Shown: in pieces, positions 1 through 13,700 of the stretch
Numbering within the stretch: the first letter of the stretch is position 1
Layout: each line of letters begins with the position of its first letter
Assembly: GCA_013339895.1 (NCBI GenBank)
Contig: JABACO010000001.1
Coordinates: forward strand, 8,164,020-8,228,019
Length of the DNA: 64,000 bases
Reading direction: 5' to 3'
Source of the DNA: Ephydatia muelleri
Lineage: Eukaryota > Porifera > Demospongiae > Spongillida > Spongillidae
Position numbers and translations under genes: made by a program
The notes under the pieces: model-generated
Told to the model about the DNA's origin: nothing
The model's database searches: none
What the model saw: only the letters and a program-made list of their open reading frames with translations

Positions 1-1071
1 TCCATCTGATGGCCGTTGGATATTTCTTCCATAGAGCAGCCTGGTCTTGACCATCACTTGCGCTTGCTAGTACCTTGCGTACTAAGTTATCATGGGCCAG
101 GGCCATGTTTCTATTACACACGTATCATGTGACTACAGCAGCTTCAGAGCATCCAAATGCTACATTTCCCACCATCCTCACTTACAATGAGATCATTTTA
201 CTCCATTAGCAACATGTTTGTGGGACTCTGCAACTACTGCTGCTATCCCAGCTGTCGAACAAGATTCATCAAGGATGGCAAGAGTAAGTGGGGAAGTCAC
301 AGTTATATCTAAAGCCGCAGGCAATCCCCTCTCCCATCTTGCTACCAGGACTTGATCATGAATTAGCCATTAATATAATTACAGTACAATGACAATTTGA
401 TTACATACAAAATAAAAGTGGTATTTTTTAATGTAATTTTCTTTCTCTAGATGTTATATGCATAATCGTTCTCTTTAGTGAGGGTGTGGCTATGCCAGAC
501 TAGTTAACTAGCCAGATAGTAAATTAGCATGGATAGATTTACTTCCCCTACATTTGCTACTGCATGTATAATCAATCAACTGGAGCTTAAACTCTGTAGC
601 TTCATTTAACCAAGGCATGAACTGATTTCGACAATGGGTCATCTGTACTGCAAATGCAATTAACTTAGACACATGATATTTATTTTTTAATTGTTGATCG
701 AACTAATATGTATGATAAGGAGTGCACAAACTAGTTAACTACGGCAGGCACTTGAAATATGAAGTAATTCTATAGCATAAGACATAATGTACTGCAACGT
801 GCAAACATATGAAATAATTATTACGGAATAGATAGGGGCACCTCTATGTTCAGTCTTCATAGGGGGCACCTAGCCGTTCAGTAATCACTTATTCCCTTTA
901 GGTGAATAACTGGGACTCAAGAGAAGGGTGGGACTTGGAGGAGGGAAATCAAGTGTGTATTTGATGGTTTTACATGCAGAAGAGAATATTTATAATAATA
1001 CAGTGACATATTGTACGATGAGGAGGCGATAGTGATTGGTGTCCACACACCAGCAGTGAATGATTTGATAA
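1..1071. other. Sequence downstream of muskelin, no gene seen
   Basis: AT-rich sequence beyond the muskelin stop codon. I see no reading frame with recognisable similarity, no tandem repeat and no RNA gene. It should contain the muskelin 3' untranslated region on the minus strand, but I could not choose a polyadenylation signal with confidence. Confidence 0.5.
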
Positions 1072-4000
1072 CTAGCTAATGCTGATGAGGTCCACCAGAC
1101 TGCTCCTTGGCTGAGTCATGTGACTGGGGAAGTACAGGGTTAGCGCATTGTACACCTGGGATTTGGAGAGGAGGAGGAGGAGGGGGAGGACAACAAGACA
1201 ATGAGATGAATTAGGAGAAAGGAACAGGGAACAAAAGACAAATAAATGTTCCCTGAACCCCTGTACGTATGAGCACTTTTACCTCCATTCGTTCTAGTCT
1301 CCACGCACTGTTGCCAAGGGCTACGAGAGAGACACACATCAGGTCAAGCAGACGAGTGGGCAGTGGTCACGTACATGCGTTGCCTGCTGCGTTGAAGAGT
1401 GTGCTTGCTAGCTGTCTGAACTATAAGAGATTGAAGATGGTCACAGGGGAGGGAGAACAGCGAGATGACTCAGGTATTTTAAGACTAGCTACACCTATAT
1501 AGAATTTTAACCATTACAAGATGCCGCATTTCCTTAAGGATGCTTGTTATAGCTATGTTTCTTTGTACCAAATGTTTGTACAGTGATCCCGCAAATTAAT
1601 GTAATTGCAGTTGTCGTACCAACCATCACCGTTTATTATATTGCGCTCCGTAATATGGGGGCGTTTCTTAGCGTTTTTGCAAAACCCGGGCGGCTAAATC
1701 TCGTTTCTATGGACTAAAAACGTCATATAGTATCTATTTGCTACTGGTCTAACTAATGCCAGTAGGCAAAATGAAACTTAACTTTGTATGCGTAAGTTGC
1801 ATACAAAAACGATTAAATTTGTGCTTAATTTTTTGCAGTTTCGATGTTTACCTGCAAGCGCTCTAAGCGTTTCAAAATACGGATCGAATTGCCTACTACA
1901 GTGATTAAATACGGCTATTCTTGAATTAGAAGAACTGCAGAAACATGCGAAAAACTTTAACCATCCAGGTTTTCAATTCTAACATTCAATTCAATTATTT
2001 CACCACGCGTAACCGTTACCATAGAAACGACATTATATAATCATACATAAAAAAACGGTTATTAATCACAAATGTATTGATCATTATGAATCGAGTGGTA
2101 ATGTCCGTGTAAGAATAAACGCTTCCTTTGGCAGCCATTTAAATATATCAAGTGTGGCCAGTCTTAACACACCTGAGGAGTTGCGCAACATTGTATATGA
2201 AAGTTGACAATACAAGTATATTATGCAATACTCGCCAATAATGAATCACATGAGAGTTACAGTTAGACACAGGCTTGGCATATAGGCTAACAGAATACAC
2301 ATATACAAGCACACTTGGACTACCTGATCATCATGCCAAATCTCTTGCTTTTCCAGATTGGTTCTAAGTCAGTTTAGAGGACACGGGTGTGGGGGGTGGG
2401 GATGACAACATACCTGGTCACTCTCGTCAGGGTCTCTATGATCCACAGTGGAGGCCAAGGTGGTCTTGAGGAAGGAGAGAGCCTCCATTGGATCAATGGA
2501 TGCCATCTCTCTGAACTTCTGCCTTCTCAGAAGGTGTCTACTGCGTCTCAGCACATCCGCCACAGAGGGTCTCACCAGCTGCAGGAAAAGGAAAGGAAAA
2601 GTAAAGAGGAAAGGAAAAGAGAAGGGAAAATCATCACACTTATTAAACTGACATCAACTCAAAATAACACTTTGTGGGAAATTGTCACTAAAGGAAAAAA
2701 AAAGAACTTCACTTTCAGTGTCCAGAAATCATCTAATCGGATTTTTTTTGGATTTCTCTAAGGCCGGCCAAACATGTAGTGGGTGTGGCTCTTTTCGTCG
2801 TAGACCAGCTGGTGGGTGTACCGGGGGCAAGGGGTGGGTGGTTGCCTCCTGTGCCACAGCCCCTGGTTGGAATGATACATGCACGTCCACCGCGCAGAGC
2901 CCATGTCATAGGACCACAGGGCATTGGAAGGCTGTCTGGCCTCCTCTGAAGTACTCTCACATAACCCCTAGCCAAGGAGGGGGGGAGGGGGAGGAGGAAG
3001 AGGGGGAGGAGGAGGAGGGGGAGGAGGAGGAGGGGGAGGAGGAGGAGGGGAGGAGGAGGGGAGGAGGAGGAGGAGGAGGGAGGAGGAGGAGGAGGAGGAG
3101 GAGGAGGAGGGAGGAGGAGGAGGGGAGGAGGAGGGGGAGGAGGAGGGGGAGGAGGAGGGGAGGAGGAGGGGGAGGAGGAGGGGGAGGAGGAGGGGGAGGA
3201 GGAGGGGGAGGAGGAGGGGGAGGAGGAGGGGGAGGAGGAGGGGGAGGAGGAGGGGGAGGAGGAGGGGGAGGAGGAGGGGGAGGAGGAGGGGGAGGAGGAG
3301 GGGGAGGAGGAGGGGGAGGAGGAGGGGGAGGAGGAGGGGGAGGAGGAGGGGGAGGAGGAGGGGGAGGAGGAGGGGGAGGAGGAGGGGGAGGAGGAGGGGA
3401 AGGAGTAGGGGGAGGAGTAGGGGGAGGAGGAGGGGGAGGAGGAGGGGGAGGAGGAGGGGGAGGAGGAGGGGAGGAGGAGGGGGAGGAGGAGGGGGAGGAG
3501 GAGGGGGAGGAGGAGGGGAGGAGGAACGTTAATGGCATTGAGGGAAAAAGGGGCTACAAACCATATTCCCCACAAATGACGTCTCGTTCGAAGCCATTCT
3601 CCAGGGCAACTGACAAGAGTGTGTGAACATTGTTGCATGCGTGCACAATACAAAACATGGTGGGTGAACATTCCACACATGAAGCAATATTATTGTCGCA
3701 CACAATATTATCTCCTGGCTATTACATCATATCAGCACTAGCAGGCACAGAGGACGACATTAACAGAGACCATCTAACTGTGCAGTTAAGCAAGGGTGGG
3801 AGGGGGACAATTGTACATGTATGCCTGAGGCTGTGTGCGTGTGTGTTCATGTGCTGGTGTGTGTGGGTGCTCATGGGCAAATGGCGTCTCGTTCGAAGCC
3901 ATTCTCCAGGGCAACTGACAAGAGTGTGTGAATATAGTTGCATGCATGCACAATACAAAACATGGTGGGTGAAAATTCCACACATGTTGGAATACGGGAT

Positions 4001-4227
4001 ACCAATTATTGTCGCACACAATGTTATCCCTTGGCTATTACATCACCACACACAGGATGCATATCAAAGCTGTACCCTCATGACGCGCAGGCACAGAGGA
4101 TTACATTAAAAGAGATCACCCAACTGTACAGTGAAATGAGGGTGGGAGGGGGACCATTGTATGTATGTGTGTGTGTGTGTATGTATGTGTGTGTGTATGT
4201 ATGTGTGTGTATGTGTGTGCGTATGTA

Positions 4228-4259
<32 letters not shown>

Positions 4260-4719
4260 TGTGTGTGTATGTATGTGTGTGTGTGTGTGTGCTCATGTGT
4301 GCGTGTGTGCCCATACATGTGGCTACAGGCTTACTGTGTACAGATAGATTATGTTGGAGGCGTGGTCTAGTGTTGCCCTCAGAGTGAAGCCAGTAGACAG
4401 AGGGACAAAAACAAACATCTTAGTGGTTGTCATGGGAATGGCATACACCACGCCTACTCTGCTTGTTGTGACTGTCAGCCAGGACTTCGGTTTCATCAGT
4501 GAGAACATTGTAGTAATGTACGCCATCATGTCACTGTGAAGGTGATGGTGTGATGATGGAGGGTGTGATAATGGGGTGTGGTGATGGAAGCCCTAAGCAT
4601 GGATGGTACCTCACAAATATCTTGTCCCTCTCCCCTCCCAGTATGATCAGCTGATGAGTGCCCTAGGAATGGAATGGGGACAAGCAGATTGGAATGAAAC
4701 ATTTACACAAACACACACA

Positions 4720-4751
<32 letters not shown>

Positions 4752-5723
4752 TGCACACACACACATGCACACACACATGCACACACACATATGCACACAC
4801 ACACACATGCACACACACACATGCACACACAGAGGAACAACATACAGGATGGAAGATGGCGTTATGAGCCATTCTGGGCACCAGCAGATGAGGAAATGGA
4901 CCCACCACTGTAGTCAGGTCTGAGGGATGATGATCTGCTCTCAAAGGACACAGCTGAATCAATGAGGGTGACCAGTGGGGGAGGATGGGGACCAATGGGG
5001 GAGGATGGGGACCAGTGGAAGAGGATGGGGACCAGTAGGGGACAATGGGGTCCAGTAGGGGACATGGGGACCAGTGGGGGAGGATGGAGACCAGTGGGGT
5101 GGATGGGGACCAGTGGGGTGGATGGGGACCAGTGGGGAGGATGGGACCAGTGGGGAGGATGGGGACCAGTGGGGGTGGATGAAGACCAGTGGGGGATGAT
5201 GGGGACAAGTGAGGGTGGATAGGGACCAGTGGGGAAGGAACTTTACTTCAGGCAAGTCCACTGTTTACTGACTGTATGAAAGACATAGAGACCACCATAA
5301 GTGCACAGACTTTTCTCACTAGCGGGTGTGCTGAAGAACAAAATTAAAAAAAAAAGAGGAATTGAGATGCACTTCAGAAAGAAGTTGCACCTCTCCGACC
5401 TGGTGAGCACCTTCCCTCCAAACACGTTGAGGCAGCGTGTGCCTCCATCATAGCACATCTGTGAAGCAACAGCCTGCTGAGTTCTGCCTCCCAACAACAC
5501 ATACTTGACCTCACCAATCACACAGCACGCCCTTATACGGCAACCTCACCATCGTCCATGAACGTGTCGCTTGAAATCAGCGTCCACATATTCAAGTCTA
5601 TTTAGCTGAAAAGTCTCCCTGCGGACGATTGACAGATGATGCATGTGTACTGAAGTCACACATGCACAAGTATACACACACAAATGTACATACCACAGAC
5701 TCATAAACACATACATGTGCAAA

Positions 5724-5767
<44 letters not shown>

Positions 5768-8700
5768 CTTGACACTTGCACATACTGGAAGGGGGAGAGC
5801 CCTCACGTGGTCGATGTACCTCCCCAGAACATACATAGTTCCCTCCTCCAGGTCCAGCGCCATCTTGTGACATGAGGCATGGTACACCCTAATAAGAGCC
5901 CACCAGCAACTCATGGGTTAGGAATGATGAAGGACGTACCACCAGTGATGTGTCGGAACACACACACTCCCAAGTTCCTCTCTCCACATCAAATCTCCAC
6001 AGGTCACCAAGGTCCTGGTCCCCATCCCATCCACAAAACATGTTCAGCACCTCTTAGATGTAGAGGCAAATGTGAATGTGTGTGGTGTGTGTGTGTGGTG
6101 TGTGTGTGTGTGGTGTGTGTGTGTGGATGTGGTGTGGTGGTGTGTGTGGGGTGTGGGTGTGGGGTGTGTGTGGTGTGTGTGTGTGGTGTGTGTGTGTGGG
6201 TGTGTGTGTGTGGTGGTGTGTGTGTGTGGGTGTGGTGTGTGTGGTGTGTGTTTGGTGTGTGTGTATGTGTGGTGTGTGGTGTGTGTGAGTGGAGGTGGTG
6301 TGAGTGGTTGGAGTGTGTGGTGTGAGTGTGTGTGGGTAGTGTGTGTGGTGTGGAGTGTTGTGTGTGGAGTGTGGTGGTGAGTGTGTGTGATGGGTGTGTG
6401 AGTGGAGGTGTGTGTGAGTGGAGTGTGTGTGAGCGTGTGTGGAGTGTGTGGTGTGGTGGTGTGTGAGTGGAGTATGTGTGTGGTGTGTGTGGAATGTGTG
6501 TGAGTGGTGGGGGGTGCTGTGGGCGTGTGAGTGTGGGGGTGCTTATGCGGGGAATGGGGTGGTGTGTGATGTGTGAGGAGTGTGTGGTGTGGGTGTGTGG
6601 AGTGTGAAGTGTGTTGTGTGTGTTTGCTGGAGGTGTGGGTGTGTTGTTGTGTTGATATGTGTATGCGTCATGTGCTGTACATGTATGCATGTGTGGTGGG
6701 TGTGGGCGTGGCATGTGTGGTGTGCGTGTGTGTAGTGTGTTGTTTGTGGTGTGTGTGTGAGGCTGTGTGGCGTGGAGTGTGTGTGGGCGTGTGTGTAGTG
6801 TGGGTGTGTGGGTGGTGTGTGGGTGTATGTGTGCGTGGAGTGTGTGTGGTGTTGTGGTGTGTGTGTTGGTGTGGTGTTGTGGTGTGTGTGTATGGTGTAT
6901 GTGTGTGGGTGTGTGTGGAGTGTTGTGGTTGTGTGTGTGCATGTGTGGAGGGGTGTGTGTGGAGTGTGGTGTGCGTTTGTGTGGTGTTGTTTGGTGTGTG
7001 TGGTGGTGTTTTGGTGTGTGGTGTGTGTATGTGTATGTGTGTGGTGGTGTGTGATATGTATGTGTTGTAGTGTACATGTATGCCATTGTGGGCAGAGGAC
7101 CGTATAAAAGAGTTGGTGGGTGGCCATTATGCCACACATGGATACTTTTGGGTGGCCATTTTTATAAATTGGTTGGCCCTTTACTATAATAATCATAATT
7201 GCTATTAAAAATTACAATCAAAAGTTCATCTCACAAGCTATTACACTGTACCACAGGTAATTGTGTTAACAGTTACACATCTACAGGTAAGTCATCACCA
7301 AAAAATAAATGGTCCCACTCTTCCAACATGTCAGCCTCTGGATCAGAATCATCATCAGAGGTTGTATTCTGTGTAGTAGTACAGTGCCTGCCTTTCTGGT
7401 TAGGTCATCTCGTTTGGCTTTGCCACCATTTGAAGGTATGGCTTTATCTGGATTGAAGTTCTTCATAGAACAATCTGATGTAACGATGGGGTGAGCAAAT
7501 CATCCAAAGTGTCATTATTGAGTGACGTTTGTTTCTCAGATTTAATGACCTTTAGCTGAGAAAAAGTCCTTTCTACCTTTCCATTAGATGCTGGAAGCAA
7601 AAATAATAGCTCAGCTAGAATAAGCATGCATGCCCATTCAGATGCACAAGGTGCATGAAAAAGTTGCCACCACACAGCACGGTATTCAGATGTTGCAAGG
7701 GATATGTACATGATAGCATACTGCAGAATGTTTGAGAATTCAATTCGAATAGCACATAAATCTGCTCCAGCTGATGCAAGTGGCATAGAGAATTGATCTA
7801 CAAGACAATCAATTGGTGTTAAAGGTTGATTCTCATCTACTATTTTTTTCCAGCCCTGCGTTGCTAGGACAAAAATTATGTCTCTAAACTGTTGGAGATT
7901 AGACCAAGAGAGCCTAGCCTTGATTCTATCAGCAATCTGTGCACAATATCCTTTGTAATGACTTTCATAGTAGGATTTAGCTGCACTAAAGTTTTTCAGA
8001 TCCTTTTAGCCTTTTAGCCCTTGTTTTGCAATATTGCTTGACACTCCATCTGTTGCAATACCAATCATTTTTATACCGTCCTCCTTGCTAATAGATGCAA
8101 CACCAATCACTTTTAATGCATCTGTGACTGCATGGAATAGACTTTCAGCAGTTCCTGATGATGGCACACATACTTTGAGTAACTGGCTGTGAGTAACTAC
8201 TTTCTCATCCACCCCCTCTTTGTCAAACAGCATCACCAAGATTAACTCATTCTCCACATTTGCAGCATCTGTCGAGCCATCAAGCAGCAGTGAAAAAAAT
8301 TTAACAGATTTAACAGTTTCAACTAGCTGCTGTCTTTGACACTGAGCAATGTAGTGGCTGAAGGACTTTGCTGCCTTCTCCGTCCTGTACGCAGACCCTA
8401 CTTGCACACCATGACATTCCTCCAGCTCACAAATAGATGGATACTTAAGAAAAGACTGCTTCTCCTGAGCAAGTAGAAAGACAGTATCAAACTTCTTATG
8501 CAGTTCTGCTCGATCGTTGTGCGACAGTGACGTTATCGCAGCTATTATCGGCGTGGAAGTGGGACTTGATAGTCCTCGAGTGGGTGATCCCTTTTCCAAG
8601 CATAGAATAGACATTGCGTGTCTCTTATTGTGCTGGTACGCAGTGAATCGGCCCCGGTGATCCATCGATCGCTGTAGTTCCTCCGATTATTCTACTTTTG

Positions 8701-10680
8701 TACATGGCACAGATGGTACATTTGAGATGAGACACGTACGTTTTCCCACCAGACGTTTCAGTCGCGCAGCCCATCCACGTAACCGTCTTCAATTCGCTAT
8801 CAAATTCACGGCGCCACTTCAGGTACGTTGAAAACGTCACCTTCCTCTTCGTACATGTAGATTCGATTTCCGTAGCCATCGCTCACGCACATGTGTGCAC
8901 TTCAACTTAATTCGTAAGCAGAAGCTTAAGGTTTTAAGAGTTAAATTATATTGCGTAATCCTCAAGCAGAAGGTTTTAAGAGTTAAGTAATCGGCTATTG
9001 CACAATTGCTAGTTGACATCGAATTAACCACAATTCTTATGTAGTAACCGCAAATTATGTAAAACCCATCGGCCAAATGGCCGATCGCTAACTAAATTGC
9101 TCGGTCGCTTTAAATAAATGACCTGAAATTGGCCGCGGGCCGCCCGTAATTTCGTGCTGTGTGTGTGGTGTGTGTGTGGTGTGTGTGTACAAGTGTAGTG
9201 TGAGTGCACTTGTGTGCATGGTATGTGTGCATGTGTAGTGTGGTGGTGGTGTGAAGGACTTACTCTTGTTTGGGTCCACACACATCTGATGACCACCTCT
9301 CATTCCAGGCCAACTCCCACCCTGGTCACCTGATGCACAAGAAATCACATGATGCGAGCATCAGCACACAGAGGACATGCCTGCACTAGCGGTGGCCACT
9401 TCAATTGGAGCCCACTGGACATGGACAGGCTGTTCACACAAGTATCCCTCAAAGTGACCAGCAGTGCAAGCATTGGAATATTGAGGTGTGCACAAATAAG
9501 ACCCACCCCCTCCTCACACACACACACTCACACACACACACATACACACACATATACCCACACCACACACACGTACACCACACACACACACACACACACA
9601 TTACATCTTGGAAGGGTCATGTTGTGTTGTCTAAACCTCAATCTCCCGAGATATTGATTCAAAGATTTGCGACTTTAAGATGGATTTTTAGAGACCCCAG
9701 TAACTAATTAACGTTGGCTATGATGACTCCTGCAGTGAAAGTAATGGTGGACGGGAAAGAGAAAGTGTAGGGTACAGGATATACATCCCAATTAGACAAT
9801 GTAAGGAGAAATTGTCGTTATGTGTTGTTTATTTTGGCTTAGCTGAAGGCTGTTTGGTTGTTGACAATACGCTCATCATCACACACAAACATACTGTACA
9901 TGCACTGTACTCACACATCGCATGTGACCAGTGAAGACAGCAAAATGTACCTTCTGCAGCTTGTTCCATAGCTTGCTCTGTCCCTTTCCAGTCCCCATCC
10001 ACCACCTACCATGAGGGAAGATATGAGGAGGTGAAGGATGAGTAGGAGGAGGAGGAGGAGGAGGAGGAGGAGGATGAGGAGGAGGAGGAGGATGAGGAGG
10101 AGGAGGAGGAGGAGGAGGAGGAGGAGGAGGAGGAGGAGGAGGAGGAGGAGGAGAAAGGTCACATGTATGGTTGGTAGCATTCACAATAGCTTTATACAGG
10201 TGTGTCAGTATGGGGTCCTCCCACACTACCCCTGCTCTGTCCTTGAGAGATGCAAATGGTTCTGTGTAGCCATACTGCTTCATGCACAGCAGTAAGGCTT
10301 CTTTCTCCTTGTACTGCAAAGAACAGGCATTCACCATGACAACACAGCTATTTGGAGGTCATCTCCCACATCTTCCAAGTCACTGATGGCTTTCTGGACC
10401 ACCGGAACATCAGTTAACCCTTTCAACTTCACATACCACACACTGTAGTTCAGTCCTAGTCCCCAGGACTGCACCGCGACTTAGTGATGTCGGATAGGAT
10501 GGAGAGAGGATAGAAGAAGGTACAGTCATACAACATACTGTACTGTATACATAGGTGTGTGCGCGAACACACACACACACATACACACACACATACATAC
10601 ACACACATACACATACACATGCCGCACACACATACACACACACACAAACACACACACACAAACACACACACACACATGCA

Positions 10681-10722
<42 letters not shown>

Positions 10723-13700
10723 CTGAGCAGCTTCCCCCTCACCAATCTTAATGTACTGTGAGGCAAGAAGACTAGCTTTGCATGGATGTGTGAGATTGAT
10801 GGTCTCCGGTACTGACGTGTTTCCCAACGTGCTTTTTAAGTTGACAACGTTACAACACGAACCACAACTAGGGAGACTCACCATTCCGACAGTAAGGTCA
10901 CGTGAGCTACGTCCATGCCGCCAAAGACTTGCACTTTCTTCAGGTTGCAGAGGTGTGCCTCTCGTGCTTGCCGAACGTGATGGAATGCACGATGGCGGGA
11001 ACTTCCAATTTCACACGAGGTACTGCGTGTCATAATTTGTCATCACTTGTTCACGTGCGTACGCATAAAGCTCACGGCTGTTCCGTACGTGACATTATGT
11101 TTTGAAATTAGATCGTAAGGTTTGAATTACGGTATATATATATAAATGGTCGCCTTAAAGCTCATTAACTGACACTTAACTTCGGAGGTCGCTTGTACTT
11201 GGCCCTTTCTACCAAAGGAAAAACCAATAACAGCTTTATGTTTAGAAAACATCTGAAATATAATAGCACTATTTGCGCAATCAAATACTATAACTTAAAC
11301 AATGCACTTATGGCCACGCACACAGTGCAAAAAGTTTGTTATACGACACTGTATATTATAGCGATATATTTGAATATACGCAACGATATAAGCTGTCTGC
11401 GTATTGAACATTATAACCAGATGCTTATATTGCAATATAGTCAGTCACGTGTGGTTTGTGGTATCCTAGCAAACCTTTGAATTTCATTAATGTTACACTC
11501 TTTGGTGAACCGCGCACTATCGTAATTTGGGTTTTGACCTACCGTAAACTAGTCCCCTCCTCCCCCCCCCTCCCTTTACATCTGCTTGGTTATAAAACTT
11601 TTCTTCGCACATATAAGTGGTACAACACCAAACACAAAATTCAAACACCATAGTGCTTGAGCCAGCGGTTCCCACTAACTTAGTGTGACCTGATAAAGAC
11701 GAGAATATAATAACTTTTGGCGCCAATTGAAATAGCCATACTTACCTCTAGTGATGGTCTTGTTGGTGCCGCCGTTGTTTTAGTTTTCGACCTAACCAAA
11801 TGCGCACAAGAAGAAAAATACATTTTAGTGCCTCCCAGCATACTTACCAGTTTGAATCGAAACGCTGCAGAAAAGCAAAATGAAGGTAGCAAAGCCATTG
11901 CGTAACTTACCTCAGCAAAATCGACCGCTTGTGATAGCCGAAAACCATAGTCCTTGAGACAGCGGTCCCCACGTACTACGTGACATGATAAAGACGGGAA
12001 CATAACATTTGGCATCAATTGAAATGGTCATACTTATCCCTATACACTGATGTTCTTGTTGGTGCCGTCGTGTTTTAGTTCTCGGCCTAACGAAATGCGA
12101 AGAAAAAAAAACATTTTAGTGCCATACTAACCAGCAGTTCGAATCGAAACGCTGCAGAAAAGCAAAATGCAGATATAGCAATGCCACTGCGTAACTTACC
12201 TCAGTAGAATCGGCCGTTTGTGATAACTGGAGACCAACACCAATAAAGTGCATTGCACACAAATTGTGAGTCGCTTACCGTATACTAGGCTTGCCTTCAG
12301 CAGGTTGATGGGGCTGATGTACTGCATCACAAACGCATCCCCAAAATAACACAACATGATAAGCAAAGACACGTACCCTTCCAGGCCACACTCACACGGA
12401 ACCCGCCAAAATTAGCCATCACGTGCAATGGCATACTCTAATTGGTGCACTTTTAAATTTGGAACAAAAATTATAAATAGTAAATAACAACGATAACTGT
12501 GTATAAGAGCACTAATCTATTGTAAAATATGACAAGTAACATTATTTAGCAGATACTGATGGACGTCTGTGTGTATATGTATGTGTGGACATCTGTCTGT
12601 GTGTATGTGTCTATGCATATGCGCGTGTCTATTGATGCGTGTGTGTGGACATCTGTCTGTATGCGTGTGTGGACATCTGTCTGTGTGTACGTGCAACTGT
12701 GTGTCTGTCTGTGTGTTGTGTGTTTATGCGTGTGCGTGGACATCTGTGTGTATGTGCTAGTGTGTGTGTCCGTGTGCGTGTGGGCATGTACGTGCAAGTG
12801 TGGACATTGTGCGAGTGTGTGCATGATGTAGGATGTAGTGTGTGCGAAGTGGATTTATAAGTTACATCGATCTGTATAGCTAGGCTCGAATTCCAACTTC
12901 GGCATTGAGCGTGTCAAGTTCGGTTTGTACTGACGGTCGCATGCAAGGTATAATTAAGTACTAAAGGCTAAGCGCCGGCTCCTTAGTAATTAGATGCTTA
13001 TTAACGCTTATACGAGAAATGATAACTTGCACACAAATATACACACAAGAATATGTGAAACTTGAATTACACGGTGGTATGATATAAATATACTTACGGG
13101 GGCATATTTTTGTACACTTCATTGTGCCTATATAAACAGTGACGTATTTAACACTTGCGGATTCTTGAATATACGCCGTCTTTTATTTCAAATATAGTAC
13201 TCAGGCGTATATTTTGCTTATTCTCAAATATACGCAAAAAATATACCGTATCGTATATCTAACTTTTTGCACTGTGGCATACGGGCGCTTCTAAACAAAA
13301 CTAAAACTACCACGTGTTCACTTTCATACGGTAAAAAAGTGCTCTTATTAAATCGGCTGTAAAACGCTCTGAAGAAAGAGAAAGAATCGGTAAGTCATTT
13401 AATGAATTCAGCTTCGTACTACGCACCTGCAAACTAGTTGTAAAATGTCTTACAAAACCCTGAATAATTTGCACGCCACGCGGCAGCCGCAATGGAACAG
13501 CACAAGTGTCAATTGGATGATTTGTGCCGGTTATGTGGTTGCAAACCATCTAAACGCCGTAAACAAGCAACAATGGCAAAAAAGCGGCCCTCTTACATGT
13601 TCATGTGTGCGGAGTTTCATGAAGAGCTACTGTCGGCCTTTCACATAGACACACAAAAAGACAGTCCCGAGATCCACCCCCCTAAGTTCTGCAACAAGTG

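Noticed and set aside
2682-3680. Long open frames of about 315 codons on both strands
   Set aside because: They are poly-Gly, poly-Pro and Ser-Pro readings of the GGGGGAGGAGGA array. The real coding sequence here is the muskelin exon at 2713-2944.
6004-7196. 377- and 217-codon His/Thr-rich frames
   Set aside because: They are readings of the degenerate GTGTGG tract, with no conserved motif. Only 5940-6052 is a real exon (muskelin).
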